Shown here: piece by piece, positions 1 to 8,784 of the stretch
Numbering within the stretch: the first letter of the stretch is position 1
How the letters are laid out: every line of letters starts with the position of its first letter
Origin: Thoreauomyces humboldtii
Taxonomy: Eukaryota; Chytridiomycota; Chytridiomycetes; Spizellomycetales; Powellomycetaceae
Direction: 5' to 3'
NCBI GenBank assembly: GCA_027596035.1
Contig: JADGJA010000598.1
Span: 1-14,242, forward strand
Length of the DNA: 14,242 nucleotides
Position numbers and translations under genes: made by a program
The notes under the pieces: generated by a model
Database searches by the model: none
What the model was told of the DNA's origin: nothing
What the model saw: the letters and a program-made list of their open reading frames with translations, nothing else

Positions 1-37
1 CATCACTTACGTTTCCGGTGGAAGCGGGGTCGGACAT
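1..37 (-). CDS. Possible first exon of a gene running off the left edge
   Basis: On the minus strand an ATG at 37-35 opens a nine-codon reading frame (MSDPASTGN) that ends exactly at a strong GTAAGT splice donor (10-5). This looks like a short first coding exon whose continuation lies outside the window. A short start exon before an intron fits the local style, since the succinyl-CoA ligase gene here begins with a 17-codon exon. Nothing about the product can be said from nine residues. The donor match could be chance, and the frame also stays open through it, so this is a weak call. Confidence 0.3.
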   Translation of the reverse strand, partial: MSDPASTGNVSD

Positions 38-1348
38 GGTGATGATGGTTGGTGGTATGAGAGAGAAGGTGGGTGAGGCAGATGTTGTTTGTGGGAATGG
101 GGGTGCAGAATGCAGATGGGGGGAAAGCAAGTGAGGACGAAATGACTCGTGACTTCACGCCGTCGAGTCGAAATCACATCTCCATTTTCCTGTCGAAGTA
201 TCTATCGTAACTTCCCAGGAGAGTCTCAAGACGACGGACAGAGCAAAACGATGGGCGAGGCCTGAACGATGATACAAGGTCCCCGCCCGACCTGGCTCCC
301 ACGACGACATTGGGAGGACGTGTACGGTCTTTGCGATTCAGCAAGGGGTTGCCGCGTCTATTGCCCTCTCATCTGCCTCCATGACCATTCACGTCGCATC
401 CAATCGAGTGCCGGCCGCTCTCCGCACAACCAGCGCGATTTGCACGACGAGCAACCTTTTCCCGATGTGAACAGGATGGAAGATGGTTGTTGGCCCTCGC
501 TCGCTCCGTCGCAGCAGCAAGGTTGCCTTCCCTCGGACGGTCCGTACCGAAGGAACGCCTCAGCCATGCATTACTCTCATGGCCCTGCCAAGGATAACCC
601 CGAAGGAAGCGTACGCGCGAGAGGGAAATTAGGAGGAAAGAAGGGAAACTCCTCAGGATGAAGAAGTGAGTATCCGCAACATCGGACCCCATTTGTGGGT
701 GCCGACATTTGGTCTGTTGAGCTTGATAAAAAGACATCAGCGGAGTTTCCCGTTCCTTTCTCTCTGTTCGCTCATGGCATGATGGTACGGTATGTGTCAA
801 AGAGACCACACAGCGGGGCGCTCGGCAGTGAGGAGATGCTCGGAGCTCCTCCTCAGTGCCATGTGCGCGTCTGGTGCAGTCGTCGATGACATGTTGGTAC
901 CGTGTGCGGGAATGAGGCTCATTCCGACATGCTCTTCGGGTGCGCTCTCGTAGAAAATGCAAGCTCGCTTTTATATATGGAAACTCCCCGGAGCGGTCAC
1001 GTGAGACGGGGGAGGGTTAGGGTCCAGCGCTGTCGAACACACCCCTCGCCCGTTTTGGTCCGTTCGGCATACTGCTAACTATAGTACCACCGGTAGGCCA
1101 CCGGTCAAGCCTTCGGGACTGTAGTTCGAATGCAGACAACGCACTTGGCAGCGGCAGTGTTCCTGCGTGGATTCCCCAAAGCCAACCCCTTCGAAAGCCC
1201 TGCCGCTTCCTGCGCGTTCCCCCGTGGCCGAAAATAGCCCCCCGTCTTCGACTACGCGAAGGGGGGAGAGGGTAAACGTTAACGCGTTCATAACCTCTTC
1301 CACACATCAAAGCGACTGCGGTTCGCCAGTTGTATCAAGTATCAGTCA
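38..1348. other. Gene-poor region upstream of SPEF1
   Basis: This stretch holds no reading frame that resembles a protein family. The longest frames (minus 369-962 and plus 269-661) have Arg/Ser/Pro/Cys-rich, shadow-like composition and no matching splice structure. It presumably contains the promoter and 5' UTR of SPEF1 and perhaps the promoter of the divergent gene at the left edge. Visible small elements are a 7-bp inverted repeat with a 3-nt loop (909-925), a TATA-like stretch (969-978), a palindromic E-box (997-1004) and a telomere-repeat-like GAGGGTTAGGG (1012-1022). Confidence 0.6.
969..1004. promoter_or_regulatory. TATA-like stretch followed by a TCACGTGA E-box
   Basis: TTTATATATG lies at 969-978, and the perfect palindrome TCACGTGA, a CACGTG E-box core of the type bound by bHLH factors such as fungal Cbf1, lies at 997-1004. 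The pair sits 345-380 nt upstream of the SPEF1 start codon, so it could be a distal SPEF1 promoter element or the core promoter of an unseen transcript. Both motifs are short and the assignment is inference. Confidence 0.3.
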
Positions 1349-2248
1349 ATGTCAGCCAACTCACCCTCCCCGACCATCTCGGACCACGACGAGCTGTACG
1401 CGTGGATCGACAGCATCCCGTTGTCGCGTCCAAAGAAGAACATCCAGAGGGATTTCAGCGATGGAGGTGAGGACCCCGTCATCATCGTTGGATCGGCATG
1501 TCGTGTGTAGTGTACACATTCGAGCTTGGGTTTTTGACTACGTTCGTTATTGGTTCTTGGCGCAGTTGCAACGGCGGAAGTGATATCCCACTTCCTACCG
1601 AAGATGATCGAACTCCACAACTATCCTGCTGCAAACAGCGTCGCTCAGAAGATGTACAACTGGAAGACGCTGAACCGTAATGCCCAGGATGGAAACAGAC
1701 AGCGGACAGTTGACGGGGGCTCTTACCTTCTGTCTTGAATTCGATAGAAAAGGTGCTACGGAAGCTTGACTGCAAACTCACGGACGAGGTCATCGACGGC
1801 ATCGTGACGACGAAACCGGGATACATCGAGACGTTCCTCACGGATCTACGACTGAAGGTTCCGCTTTGAGAAAAAACACCGCTTAGTACTCAATCCGTCG
1901 CTCCGCTCTCACACCGCTCTACGTTTTCCACGACAGATCGACCAAACGCTTACCCGCAGAACACACGCACGAGCTCTCCGAACCCCCTCCCTCGTCCCTC
2001 CCTTCCCGTACAGCTACCCGACTCTAGCCGCCGCAGCGCAGGACGAGTACGCCAGCGCTCATCCTCATCATCATCCACCGTACGGAGAAGACCGACAATC
2101 GGAGACGATGCGACTGGTGCACGAGCTTCAGGGGACCGTCGAGATGCTCCACGTCAAGACGGGGAGACTGGAGGAACTGCTGGATCTGAAGGAGAGGAGG
2201 ATCGGGGAGCTGGAGATGAAGCTCAGGGTTCATGGGTTGAACGTGTGA
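1349..2248 (+). CDS. SPEF1: Sperm flagellar protein 1 / CLAMP homologue (CH-domain microtubule-binding protein)
   Basis: Four exons are inferred: 1349-1466, 1566-1676, 1748-1857 and 1937-2248, with GT-AG introns of 99, 71 and 79 nt. They join to 216 aa, close to the roughly 236 aa of animal SPEF1. Residues 13-113 match the specialised calponin-homology domain of SPEF1/CLAMP. Hallmarks are LYAWIDSIPLSRPKKN, RDFSDGV, AEVISHFLPKMIELHNY, NWKTLNQKVLRKL and a final LRLK. A Pro/His-rich linker follows, then a charged heptad-like helix (about 168-211) that probably forms a coiled coil. Family members bind and bundle microtubules and locate to the axonemal central apparatus. The start is the ATG whose product begins a few residues before the domain. 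Intron 3 has a weak GTTCCG donor, and reading through it meets a TGA after three codons. The gene is convergent with the next one. Family assignment is firm, and the exon 3-4 join is the least certain part. Confidence 0.86.
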
Positions 2249-2308
2249 ACGTGAGCCCGTGTGTGATGAGAGATGGATATAGAGACATTCCGTTGTTTGG
2301 AGTTCTCG

Positions 2309-2314
2309 ATTAAA
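2309..2314 (+). promoter_or_regulatory. Likely polyadenylation signal of SPEF1
   Basis: ATTAAA, the commonest variant of the AATAAA signal, lies about 60 nt after the SPEF1 stop codon and is followed by a T-rich stretch. The convergent gene has the same hexamer on the opposite strand, so the 210-nt spacer plausibly holds both 3' ends. Confidence 0.4.
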
Positions 2315-2411
2315 ATTTCGATTTTTCCAACATAGGAGATGAGAGAAAGGGGGCTTGTCTGCGCCGGTGAAGACAAGGACTATCAAGAAGCCGATGTATG
2401 AAATTTCCCGT

Positions 2412-2417
2412 TTTAAT
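2412..2417 (-). promoter_or_regulatory. Likely polyadenylation signal of the convergent minus-strand gene
   Basis: Read on the minus strand, ATTAAA falls about 42 nt after the stop codon at 2461-2459, the expected distance for a 3' end signal. It is a short motif in a locally AT-rich patch, so support is modest. Confidence 0.4.
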
Positions 2418-2458
2418 TGGCGCGGGGATCCCGGACCGACCCAAAAAGAGGAGGAAAA

Positions 2459-4761
2459 TCAAAACCCCAACTCGTCCGCATCCTCCGTTATCGGTAACGG
2501 GTCCGCCACTCTCATGACCAGTATGTCCTCGTTCTCGTCTCCCTCATCCCCATCCTCATCTTCCTCCTCCTCCTCCTCATCATCATCATCGTCATCCACC
2601 TCCTGATCTCCATCCGCATCACCCACCTTCCGTCTTCCCCTGACCGTCCCTCCCGCACCCATGCGAACCCGCTTCCCACCTTTCGCGGGCGTCTCCAACA
2701 CCTTGACCCTCTTTAACCCCCTGAACGGTCCGTCCTCGCATCTCCTTTTCGTCGGACGCGCGACGTTGCGTTTCGGGGTGGTGAGATAGTATGTCCGTTG
2801 TTCGACGGTCGGTGGTGGTGGGTGTAGCGGTCGTGGGAGGTTGTGGAAGGTCGTTCTGCGGAGGTGGTAGCGACGTTGGGCTAGCGGGGAGTCGTTCACG
2901 TCTGGATGGTTGGGACGATGTTGCGGTATGGTTGAGGGTGGTGATGATGGTGATGATGAAGGTTGGGGTTGGTGCGGGAGGGAATGACCGGGAGTGCTGG
3001 TGATCCAGGTTTGGAGAAGAGGTTCGTATCGCCTTTATTTTTTTAGAAAAAAGGAAGGTCAGATGGAGGTTACCACTCATACACTGGTTGTTTTCCCACT
3101 TACCACTTGGAAGTACTGCTCGGCACGCCCTTCTCCAAATCCCTTCTCAACTCAGCCTCCTCCAGGATCGTCCCGTCGACGCTTGCCGACTCTCTGCTCA
3201 GAACCGCGTGATCGTTCAACATGACGACCGTGACGCGTTTGGCCAGATGGGACGCTCCGATGTCCACGAGATGGGCCCTTACTTCCAATAGCGCATCGAA
3301 GGTCGAGTAGAACGTCACCAGATCGTCGAGGACGCAGGTGGGAGGTGATGATCTCAACATCATCATGAACCCCGGTTCCTCCTCCTCGTCTCGCGCTTGA
3401 TCTCTCGATTTGCCAGAAACAGCCAGCAGCTGCGATCCCCTCAACGCCATCACATGAGCGACCGATCTCGGGATATCTCCCGTGACCCCATCGATCCTCT
3501 GACAAACGTCCAACACCACCTTCCTACACACACAGACGAACGGACTTGGACACCCCTTGATCGCGTGTCTCAACATCCTCCTCGTCCACATCTCCGCATG
3601 AGGTCCCAATGAAGGTGTGTCGCCTCCCAAGAACAACGCGATCCTGTGTACGGCCAGAACGTCGGTCTGATCCTCGTCCAGATGTTTGACGACGCGGGGA
3701 TGGGCAAGGATCTGACTCTGTTGGACCGTGAGTCCCTCTCCGACCACGTGACACCACGACGTGAGGAGGTTCAGACGGTTGGCGGCGGAGAAGGACCAAG
3801 CGAGGTCGTTGAGTGTGGTCTGCGGGGTCGGTGTGGTCGTGATGGATGTTGAGAGAGTCGAGAAGTGGAGTAAGAGGTCCCATGCTTGGAGGGGAGCATT
3901 CACGGAGATGCATGCGTCGACGATGGAAATGAAGGTCGTGGGGACGGGGATGTAGGCTTTGCAGAGTTCGATGACATGTGCCCATAACACGAGTCTATAA
4001 AGGACACGTATCCATCAGCGAGAGAGGAGAGAGAGGAGAACGCCAAGGAAGGAGGCGGGTCAGACGAGAGGCTCTCGATAAGCCTACCTTCTATACCTCT
4101 CCGGAACGTACTCATACCACTGTTCCTCCACATCCACATCCTCGTCGCCGTCCCCTCCCGTTTCCAACGGTAGGTTCCTCGCAACCGCGAAAGCGGCCAT
4201 ATCCGACAACGAAGCCACCGACCTCCCGCCCTTCTTCTCCTTGTCAGCCACTTCGTCGTCGATCATCGGACCTGACGTGTCACCCGACGAAGCCCTCGAC
4301 CTCCTTCCCGGTCCGATCGTCGCGCGTCCCCACACCCTCTCCGCCAGTTCCCGAAAGTACTCGTTGAACCCGCCGGCGTGTCTCCTCAACGGACTGGCCA
4401 GTCTCGCGAGGTCGTCCTTGACATATGCGGCGAGGATCGATGGTGATGGTGGTGGAGGGAGGGTCTGTCTGACGCGGGATCTGGAGGACTTCCCGTACTT
4501 GACCGTAACGCGTTGTGGAGGTGCTGTTGACGTGCGAAGGTCTAGGAAGGTGGCGGAAGGGGAGTGGGATGGATGACGATGACGATGACGCTGATGGGGA
4601 TGCTCACGGTGGGAGCGGGTCGGACTTGATTCTCGAGAGGTGTTGGGTGTGCTGGTGGTGGCGAGGGAAGGAGAGTCGCGAGCAGAGTTGGCGAAAGCGG
4701 AGAGTTTGGCGCGGAGTTGACGGAGCTGACGACGGATTTTGGGGACGTCGCTGAAGTCCAT
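2459..4761 (-). CDS. Uncharacterised protein with basic N-terminal region, helical middle and acidic tail
   Basis: Three exons are inferred: 4761-4088, 3994-3104 and 3032-2459. The introns are 93 nt (donor GTAGGC, acceptor TAG) and 71 nt (donor GTAAGT, acceptor AAG). All phases agree and give 712 aa. Residues 1-30 look helical and basic. About 35-95 is Ser/Pro/His/Arg-rich and disordered. About 225-520 is mostly helical and rich in Leu, Ala and Val, loosely like PPR- or TPR-type helical hairpins (for example around LWAHVIELCKAYIPVPTTF), but without a clear repeat consensus. The tail has basic patches (PTKRR, KRVRM) and an Asp/Glu run at about 660-691, a composition common in nuclear proteins. 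I do not recognise the family. Consistent splicing of three long frames supports a real gene. It is divergent from the Myb-like gene and convergent with SPEF1. Confidence 0.66.
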
Positions 4762-5165
4762 GGCGCGTGGATTGAAGGCTTCTTGTCCTTAAGTGGTTGG
4801 TGTTGGGGTGGGATCGTGATCTATGTTACCGTTTCGCGGAAGTGTTCATTTCTCGCAACGCGGTGTGACTGGCCCGAAGGAAGTCAGTTGGGATTGACTT
4901 TGACGTGACCCGACCAGGACTGCTCAATCCCGTCGGAATTCAACAGCGTGTCCCACCTGCCTGCCCACACCTGTTATTCGTTTGACGTTGCGGTAATTTG
5001 TTTGACGGTTGTCCTTGCGCGCTGGGAATGTTCGGGCGGGAAGAGGAACCGACTTGTCCGACCGACTCGGACGTGCATACAATCGTGCGCAGCACTCACA
5101 AAGAAACGGGGTTGTTCTGGTCTCATTCATCATCCACACGCTCCTTTCTCGGCTACTTCCCAAGC
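4762..5165. other. Divergent promoter region
   Basis: This 404-nt spacer separates the start codons of the minus-strand 712-aa gene and the plus-strand Myb-like gene, so it should carry both promoters. The plus-strand frame is open back to an ATG at 4998, but that extension is Cys/Thr-rich and unlike the protein that follows. I see no TATA box, no clear factor site and no RNA gene. Confidence 0.5.
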
Positions 5166-6213
5166 ATGCTCGCTAGTCATAGGCTCTTGGATAGACCGAT
5201 GTTGCGCACGTTCAGATACCTCCGGACGTCACCTAGCCGTACCTTCTTCACCTTCTCACCGTCCGTAAGCAACCGCAGTTTCTCTCCTTCGCTCGAGAAT
5301 ACCCTTCCCCGGGATCCCGGGCGCGCTTCGGTAGATCCATTCCGCGCACAACGTGGCGTCGGGAGGTTCCGCTATCTCAGTGGTGTTTCCAAGGTCGTCG
5401 AGGTACCGGACCTCGACATACATACCAGAGTGTACCGACACTGGTCCCGCGAGGAAAAGGCAGCGTTGACGACCGGCCTTGCTAAAAACTTGTCGATCGA
5501 AGTAATCGCCGAACGTCTCGATCGTACCTGCGGCCAGGTGAAAAAGTACAAGTCTTACTTGTCCAAGCCTAGGGCTGCAGGTTCCTGGAAGGCTCAGGAC
5601 CGGGAGACTCTCCTGAAGCTCGTTGACTGGTACGATGCGAACGACCAGCCCGTAGATTGGGTGGCAATCGGCCAAGAGCTCGGACGAAAACCATCTGCTT
5701 GCCGAGAGAAATGGTTGGCGTTGACCAGCGTCCGGACCGGTAGATTTACTCCCGAGGAAGACGCAACGCTTATATACGAACTCGAGTTCCAGGCAGGCGC
5801 CAAAACCATCGACTGGATCGCGATCGCAGCGAAGATGCAACGATCAGGGAGTGTCCTGCTTGCGCGTTGGCATATGTTCCTGAATCCAAAAGCTCGACCG
5901 AACGCCCTTCACGGATGACGCCAAAACGATCATCAAGGAGATGCATCAGAAGTCTATGCGGGACACGGGACTCCCTGGTTGGACCAAGATCGCCGAGCAC
6001 CTGGGCGTTAACGTACATAGGGTTCACAATCTGTGGAGTAATTGTCTCGATCCTGACCTAATCAACAAAGGACGCTTTACCCCGGAAGAAGATGCTCAGA
6101 TTTTGAAAGCCACCGGCAACATATCGGACCTCGCAAAGCAGATGCACCGCTCGCCAAACTCCGTCTATACACGCAAGTACCGTCTTCTGAAAAAGAAGGG
6201 CGAGCGGTCGTGA
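5166..6213 (+). CDS. Multi-repeat Myb/SANT-like DNA-binding protein, frame broken by one base
   Basis: Five Myb/SANT-like repeats can be read. Three are in the first frame (about residues 91-134, 139-188 and 191-241) and two more are in the +1 frame (5908-6060 and 6067-6195). Typical features are spaced Trp residues, GRFTPEED openings seen twice, IAERLDRT, IGQELGRKP and LAKQMHRSP recognition-helix segments, and RW or LW closings. Frame one ends at TGA 5916-5918; the +1 frame is open from 5884 to the stop at 6211-6213. No GT lies between 5874 and 5952, so a canonical intron cannot join them, and one extra base must be skipped to give about 348 aa. From ATG 5166 the first 40 residues are Arg/Ser/Phe/Leu-rich with one acidic residue, like a mitochondrial presequence; ATG 5199 is an alternative start. 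The gene is intronless, unlike its neighbours. It may be a recent pseudogene, a sequencing error or a recoded gene. Confidence 0.75.
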
Positions 6214-6280
6214 CTTTCATTGTCGTTTCACCTGGTTTCTCGCCCTTTCACCGATGTGGATGCTTCCGACGATCGTCCTC

Positions 6281-6300
6281 TTCCTTGGAATTCCTTGGAA
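6281..6300. repeat. Perfect tandem duplication of a decamer
   Basis: TTCCTTGGAA occurs twice head to tail without a spacer, 68 nt after the Myb-like stop codon. It is too short for a minisatellite call and may simply be a small duplication. Confidence 0.6.
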
Positions 6301-6329
6301 CAAACCCTACCGCATCTCCCCGCTCCCCG

Positions 6330-6345
6330 TTCGAGTACACTCGAA
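6330..6345. repeat. Perfect inverted repeat
   Basis: TTCGAGT and ACTCGAA flank a 2-nt centre, a near-palindromic 16-mer that could be a dimeric protein-binding site. It lies 30 nt after the tandem decamer, in a gene-free spacer. Confidence 0.5.
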
Positions 6346-6969
6346 TGCTGCACCCCTCCAGAGAACGGATTTACGGAAACCTTTCCTCAACCCCTTTTGT
6401 GAACATCATTATCAGAATACCTAATCGAAAGGATGGGACGTTCCACATGTACCAGGCAATGTGTCTACAATCAAGCAATCCCATGAGGGCTTCGGAAAGG
6501 TGAGGGACCGGGCTTGCTGAGAGACCAAAGGGAACGCAAAGATTCCAGCATCCAGGACCGTTTGCGCGGCGCCTTCGAACAAGCCTTCGCGGTTGGAACA
6601 GAATGTGTCGGACCAGAAGCCACAGCTTTTGAGCCCCCCTGACCTGCGCATTTCATTCCCCGCTGATGCCTTTGCTTCGCGGCGACGATCCGCCGGAGAT
6701 GCATTACCGGCAAGTTCCTGTCCCAGGGTACTGGGAACGGTGACGGATTACCGTGGGTTTGGTCGACCGATGCCGTGGGAGAGGCAGATCCAAAGGAGAG
6801 GAAGCGAGACCGATCAACTGGCACAGCCACTCGTTGTTCCCCCGTTGTCTCTCCACTGTCACATTCCGTCGTCGTCACCACCCACGCGATCTCCCCCTCA
6901 AGCAAACCACCAAAGGACATTCCCCAACTCCCCCGTCACGTCCTCCCGTCGCACTCGCTCAGTTCCGGA

Positions 6970-8674
6970 ATGCCGTTCACCTCAACCGGAACCCCCGGTC
7001 TCTATCCAGCACGGCCCAGCTACTCAAAGGACGACCTATGCACAGCCTACGTCGGAAAGTCGATAGACGAGCTGAGGACCCCTGCCTTCCTCATTGACAA
7101 AAAGAAGATGCAACGGAACTGTAACCAGCTGCTCAAATCCGTGGAGGTCGCAGGAGTCGCCGCTCGGGTTCACGTCAAAACTCACAAGGTAAGGTCAATT
7201 CAGCTGGGCTTTGTGGCTCCATGTTGGGACACGTCGGTCTTTCTCACACGTGCAGGGATCCTCCTAGACGATCGAAGGCGCGCTTCTGCAGCTTGGAGAG
7301 GGAGGCATCAAGGCCATCATGGTGTCGACACTGGCCGAAGCCAGGTATTTTGCCCTGAGTGGACTCTTCCAAGATGTGAGTTCGGTGAAAGGAGTGCGCG
7401 ATCCGCTTGACCCACAGCCGACACAAAACTCTCGTAGATTACCTACGCCGTCCCATTGTCGCCCGACAAGATCCAAGAGGTCTTCCAACTGTCCCAAACG
7501 ATCGAGCGATTTCACATCTTTGTCGACAACCACGTCATCATCGACGCCCTGGAACGCTACGCCATCGCCATGAGCGGGACCGCCGCCATCAACCCCAGCA
7601 GCGCGCTTTCCCAGGGTCTGGTGGGAAGCAACGCACCATCAACACCCAAACCCCTGTTCCGAGCGTTCCTGAAGATCGACACCGGATACGGAAGAGCGGG
7701 CGTCACAGGATCGTCGGCCGTCGACCTGGCCAGGCGCCTCCACACGTGTCCCCACATCGAGTTCTCGGGACTCTACAGCCACAGCGGACAGAGCTACTCT
7801 GCGGTCGACCTCGCAGAGTCCCTGATCACGGCCAGGGAAGAGGTCGTGGCGACCTTGACCCTGGCTCAGAAGCTGCGATCCTTGGGGATATCCGCTCCCT
7901 TCGCGAGCGTCGGTGCCACCCCTAGCGTGAAGGCTCTCCTCGAGATCTCGGGTGCGGCGAGGGAAGCCATCATGGAGGCACGACTGGCCACCGGAAACGA
8001 GACGGTGCTGGCAAAGGAGGCAGATGCTCTCGCTTGTGATGTTGCAGAGTCCGTGCTGCCGGAAGATGAACACACCACTGCGACCGCGACCGTGGGTGGA
8101 GGAAGCCGCTCGGAGCTGGACCCCAACGCTGAGATCTTGCAACCTACGGTGCCGGTCACTTCACCGCATGACTTTGTGCTCGAGGTGCACCTGGGCAACT
8201 ACGTGTTTCTGGACGTGCAGCAGACGGCGGGGATGCCGTGGCCTCTGGATTCGTGTGCTGCCGTGGTACTCACAAGAGTGCTGAGTCAGTATCCTGATCG
8301 CGAGGAAGTCCTCATCGGTATGTACTCCAATACTGGCCTATCCTTGACTTTGCCGACCTTGAACGATTGTTCTCTCAGACGCAGGAGCACTCGCACTCAG
8401 CAAAGACACGCCAGGCCCTCGCGGATCCAAACTCTTTCCGGGGTACGGTGTGATCGCGGACGAGTCGGGTACTCGGACCGTGTCCCGCATCAGTCAGGAG
8501 CACGGCATCGTCTCGGACGTGTCGCGAGAGGACATGGAGACGTCGATGCAGATCGGGAACCTCCTCCAGGTCGTTCCGAACCATGCGTGTCTGGCCGCGG
8601 CGTGTTTCGATTGGTATTACGTCGTGGACGAGGGAAAGGTCGTGGATGTTTGGGTGCCGTGTCGGGGTTGGTGA
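6970..8674 (+). CDS. DSD1: D-serine dehydratase / D-threonine aldolase family PLP enzyme
   Basis: Four exons are inferred: 6970-7188, 7268-7375, 7438-8317 and 8379-8674, with introns of 79, 62 and 61 nt. They give 500 aa. The family has an alanine-racemase-type PLP barrel followed by a metal-binding C-terminal domain. In eukaryotes it is typified by yeast Dsd1, which converts D-serine to pyruvate and ammonia with PLP and zinc. Visible hallmarks are the N-terminal ELRTPAFLID, the PLP-lysine motif HVKTHKT (Lys70), IKAIMVSTLAEA, FLKIDTGYGRAGV, SVGATPS (phosphate binding), VHLGNYVFLDVQQ, DAGALALSKD and the zinc pair in PNHAC (His471, Cys473). The join HVKTHK/TIEGALLQL restores family sequence exactly. 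The protein exceeds yeast Dsd1 (about 428 aa), mainly through low-complexity inserts at about 155-182 and 277-350. Substrate preference cannot be told apart from D-threonine aldolase by motif. No targeting signal is seen, so it is probably cytosolic. Confidence 0.9.
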
Positions 8675-8784
8675 GAGGAAAGAGGGTACGGGGTGATGTC
8701 GCGTCGGGCGGGGGCATTTGATACGTGATGGAGCATGTAGAATACTTGGGCCTCGATCGCTCCCCTGATATACCGATACCACCA

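Larger units (their letters stand above)
6214..6969. other. Intergenic region between the Myb-like and D-serine dehydratase genes
   Basis: No recognisable gene lies here. Long frames on both strands (for example minus 6471-6920) have unstructured composition and no family resemblance. The dehydratase frame is open back to an ATG at 6775, but that extension is Ser/Pro/Thr-rich and the enzyme normally starts close to 6970. Two small repeats stand out: a perfect tandem decamer at 6281-6300 and a perfect inverted repeat at 6330-6345. Both could be regulatory or part of the Myb-like gene's 3' end. Confidence 0.5.

Noticed and set aside
909..925. Perfect 7-bp hairpin with a 3-nt loop
   Set aside because: It is isolated, has no T-run or conserved flank, and is too short to call an RNA element.
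369..962. 197-aa open frame on the minus strand
   Set aside because: It is Arg/Ser/Cys/His-rich with no domain, no plausible splice partners and overlapping open frames on both strands. It looks like chance openness in GC-rich DNA.
1014..1022. Minus-strand CCCTAACCC as a possible telomerase RNA template
   Set aside because: Nine bases are the only evidence, no surrounding pseudoknot or conserved element is visible, and the same motif recurs at 13008-13016.
1119..1135. tRNA T-arm-like hairpin with GTTCGAA in the loop
   Set aside because: The stem pairs, but the loop register is wrong for a T-loop, and no acceptor, D-arm or anticodon arm can be folded around it.
2355..2606. Poly-serine plus-strand frame
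   Set aside because: It is antisense to the Asp/Glu-rich tail of the minus-strand gene.
4998..5165. Upstream start for the Myb-like gene
   Set aside because: The extra 56 residues are Cys/Thr/His-rich and acidic in places, and would bury the presequence-like segment. ATG 5166 gives a more coherent N terminus.
5873..5889. 17-nt GT-AG segment as an intron in the Myb-like gene
   Set aside because: It is far below workable intron length, and removing it does not restore the downstream frame.
6775..6969. N-terminal extension of the D-serine dehydratase from an upstream ATG
   Set aside because: The 65 extra residues are Ser/Pro/Thr-rich with no targeting character, and family members start near ATG 6970.
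8005..8047. Possible hidden intron within the second dehydratase insert
   Set aside because: GT and AG are present, but the length is 43 nt, which would break the frame, and the sequence reads through cleanly.
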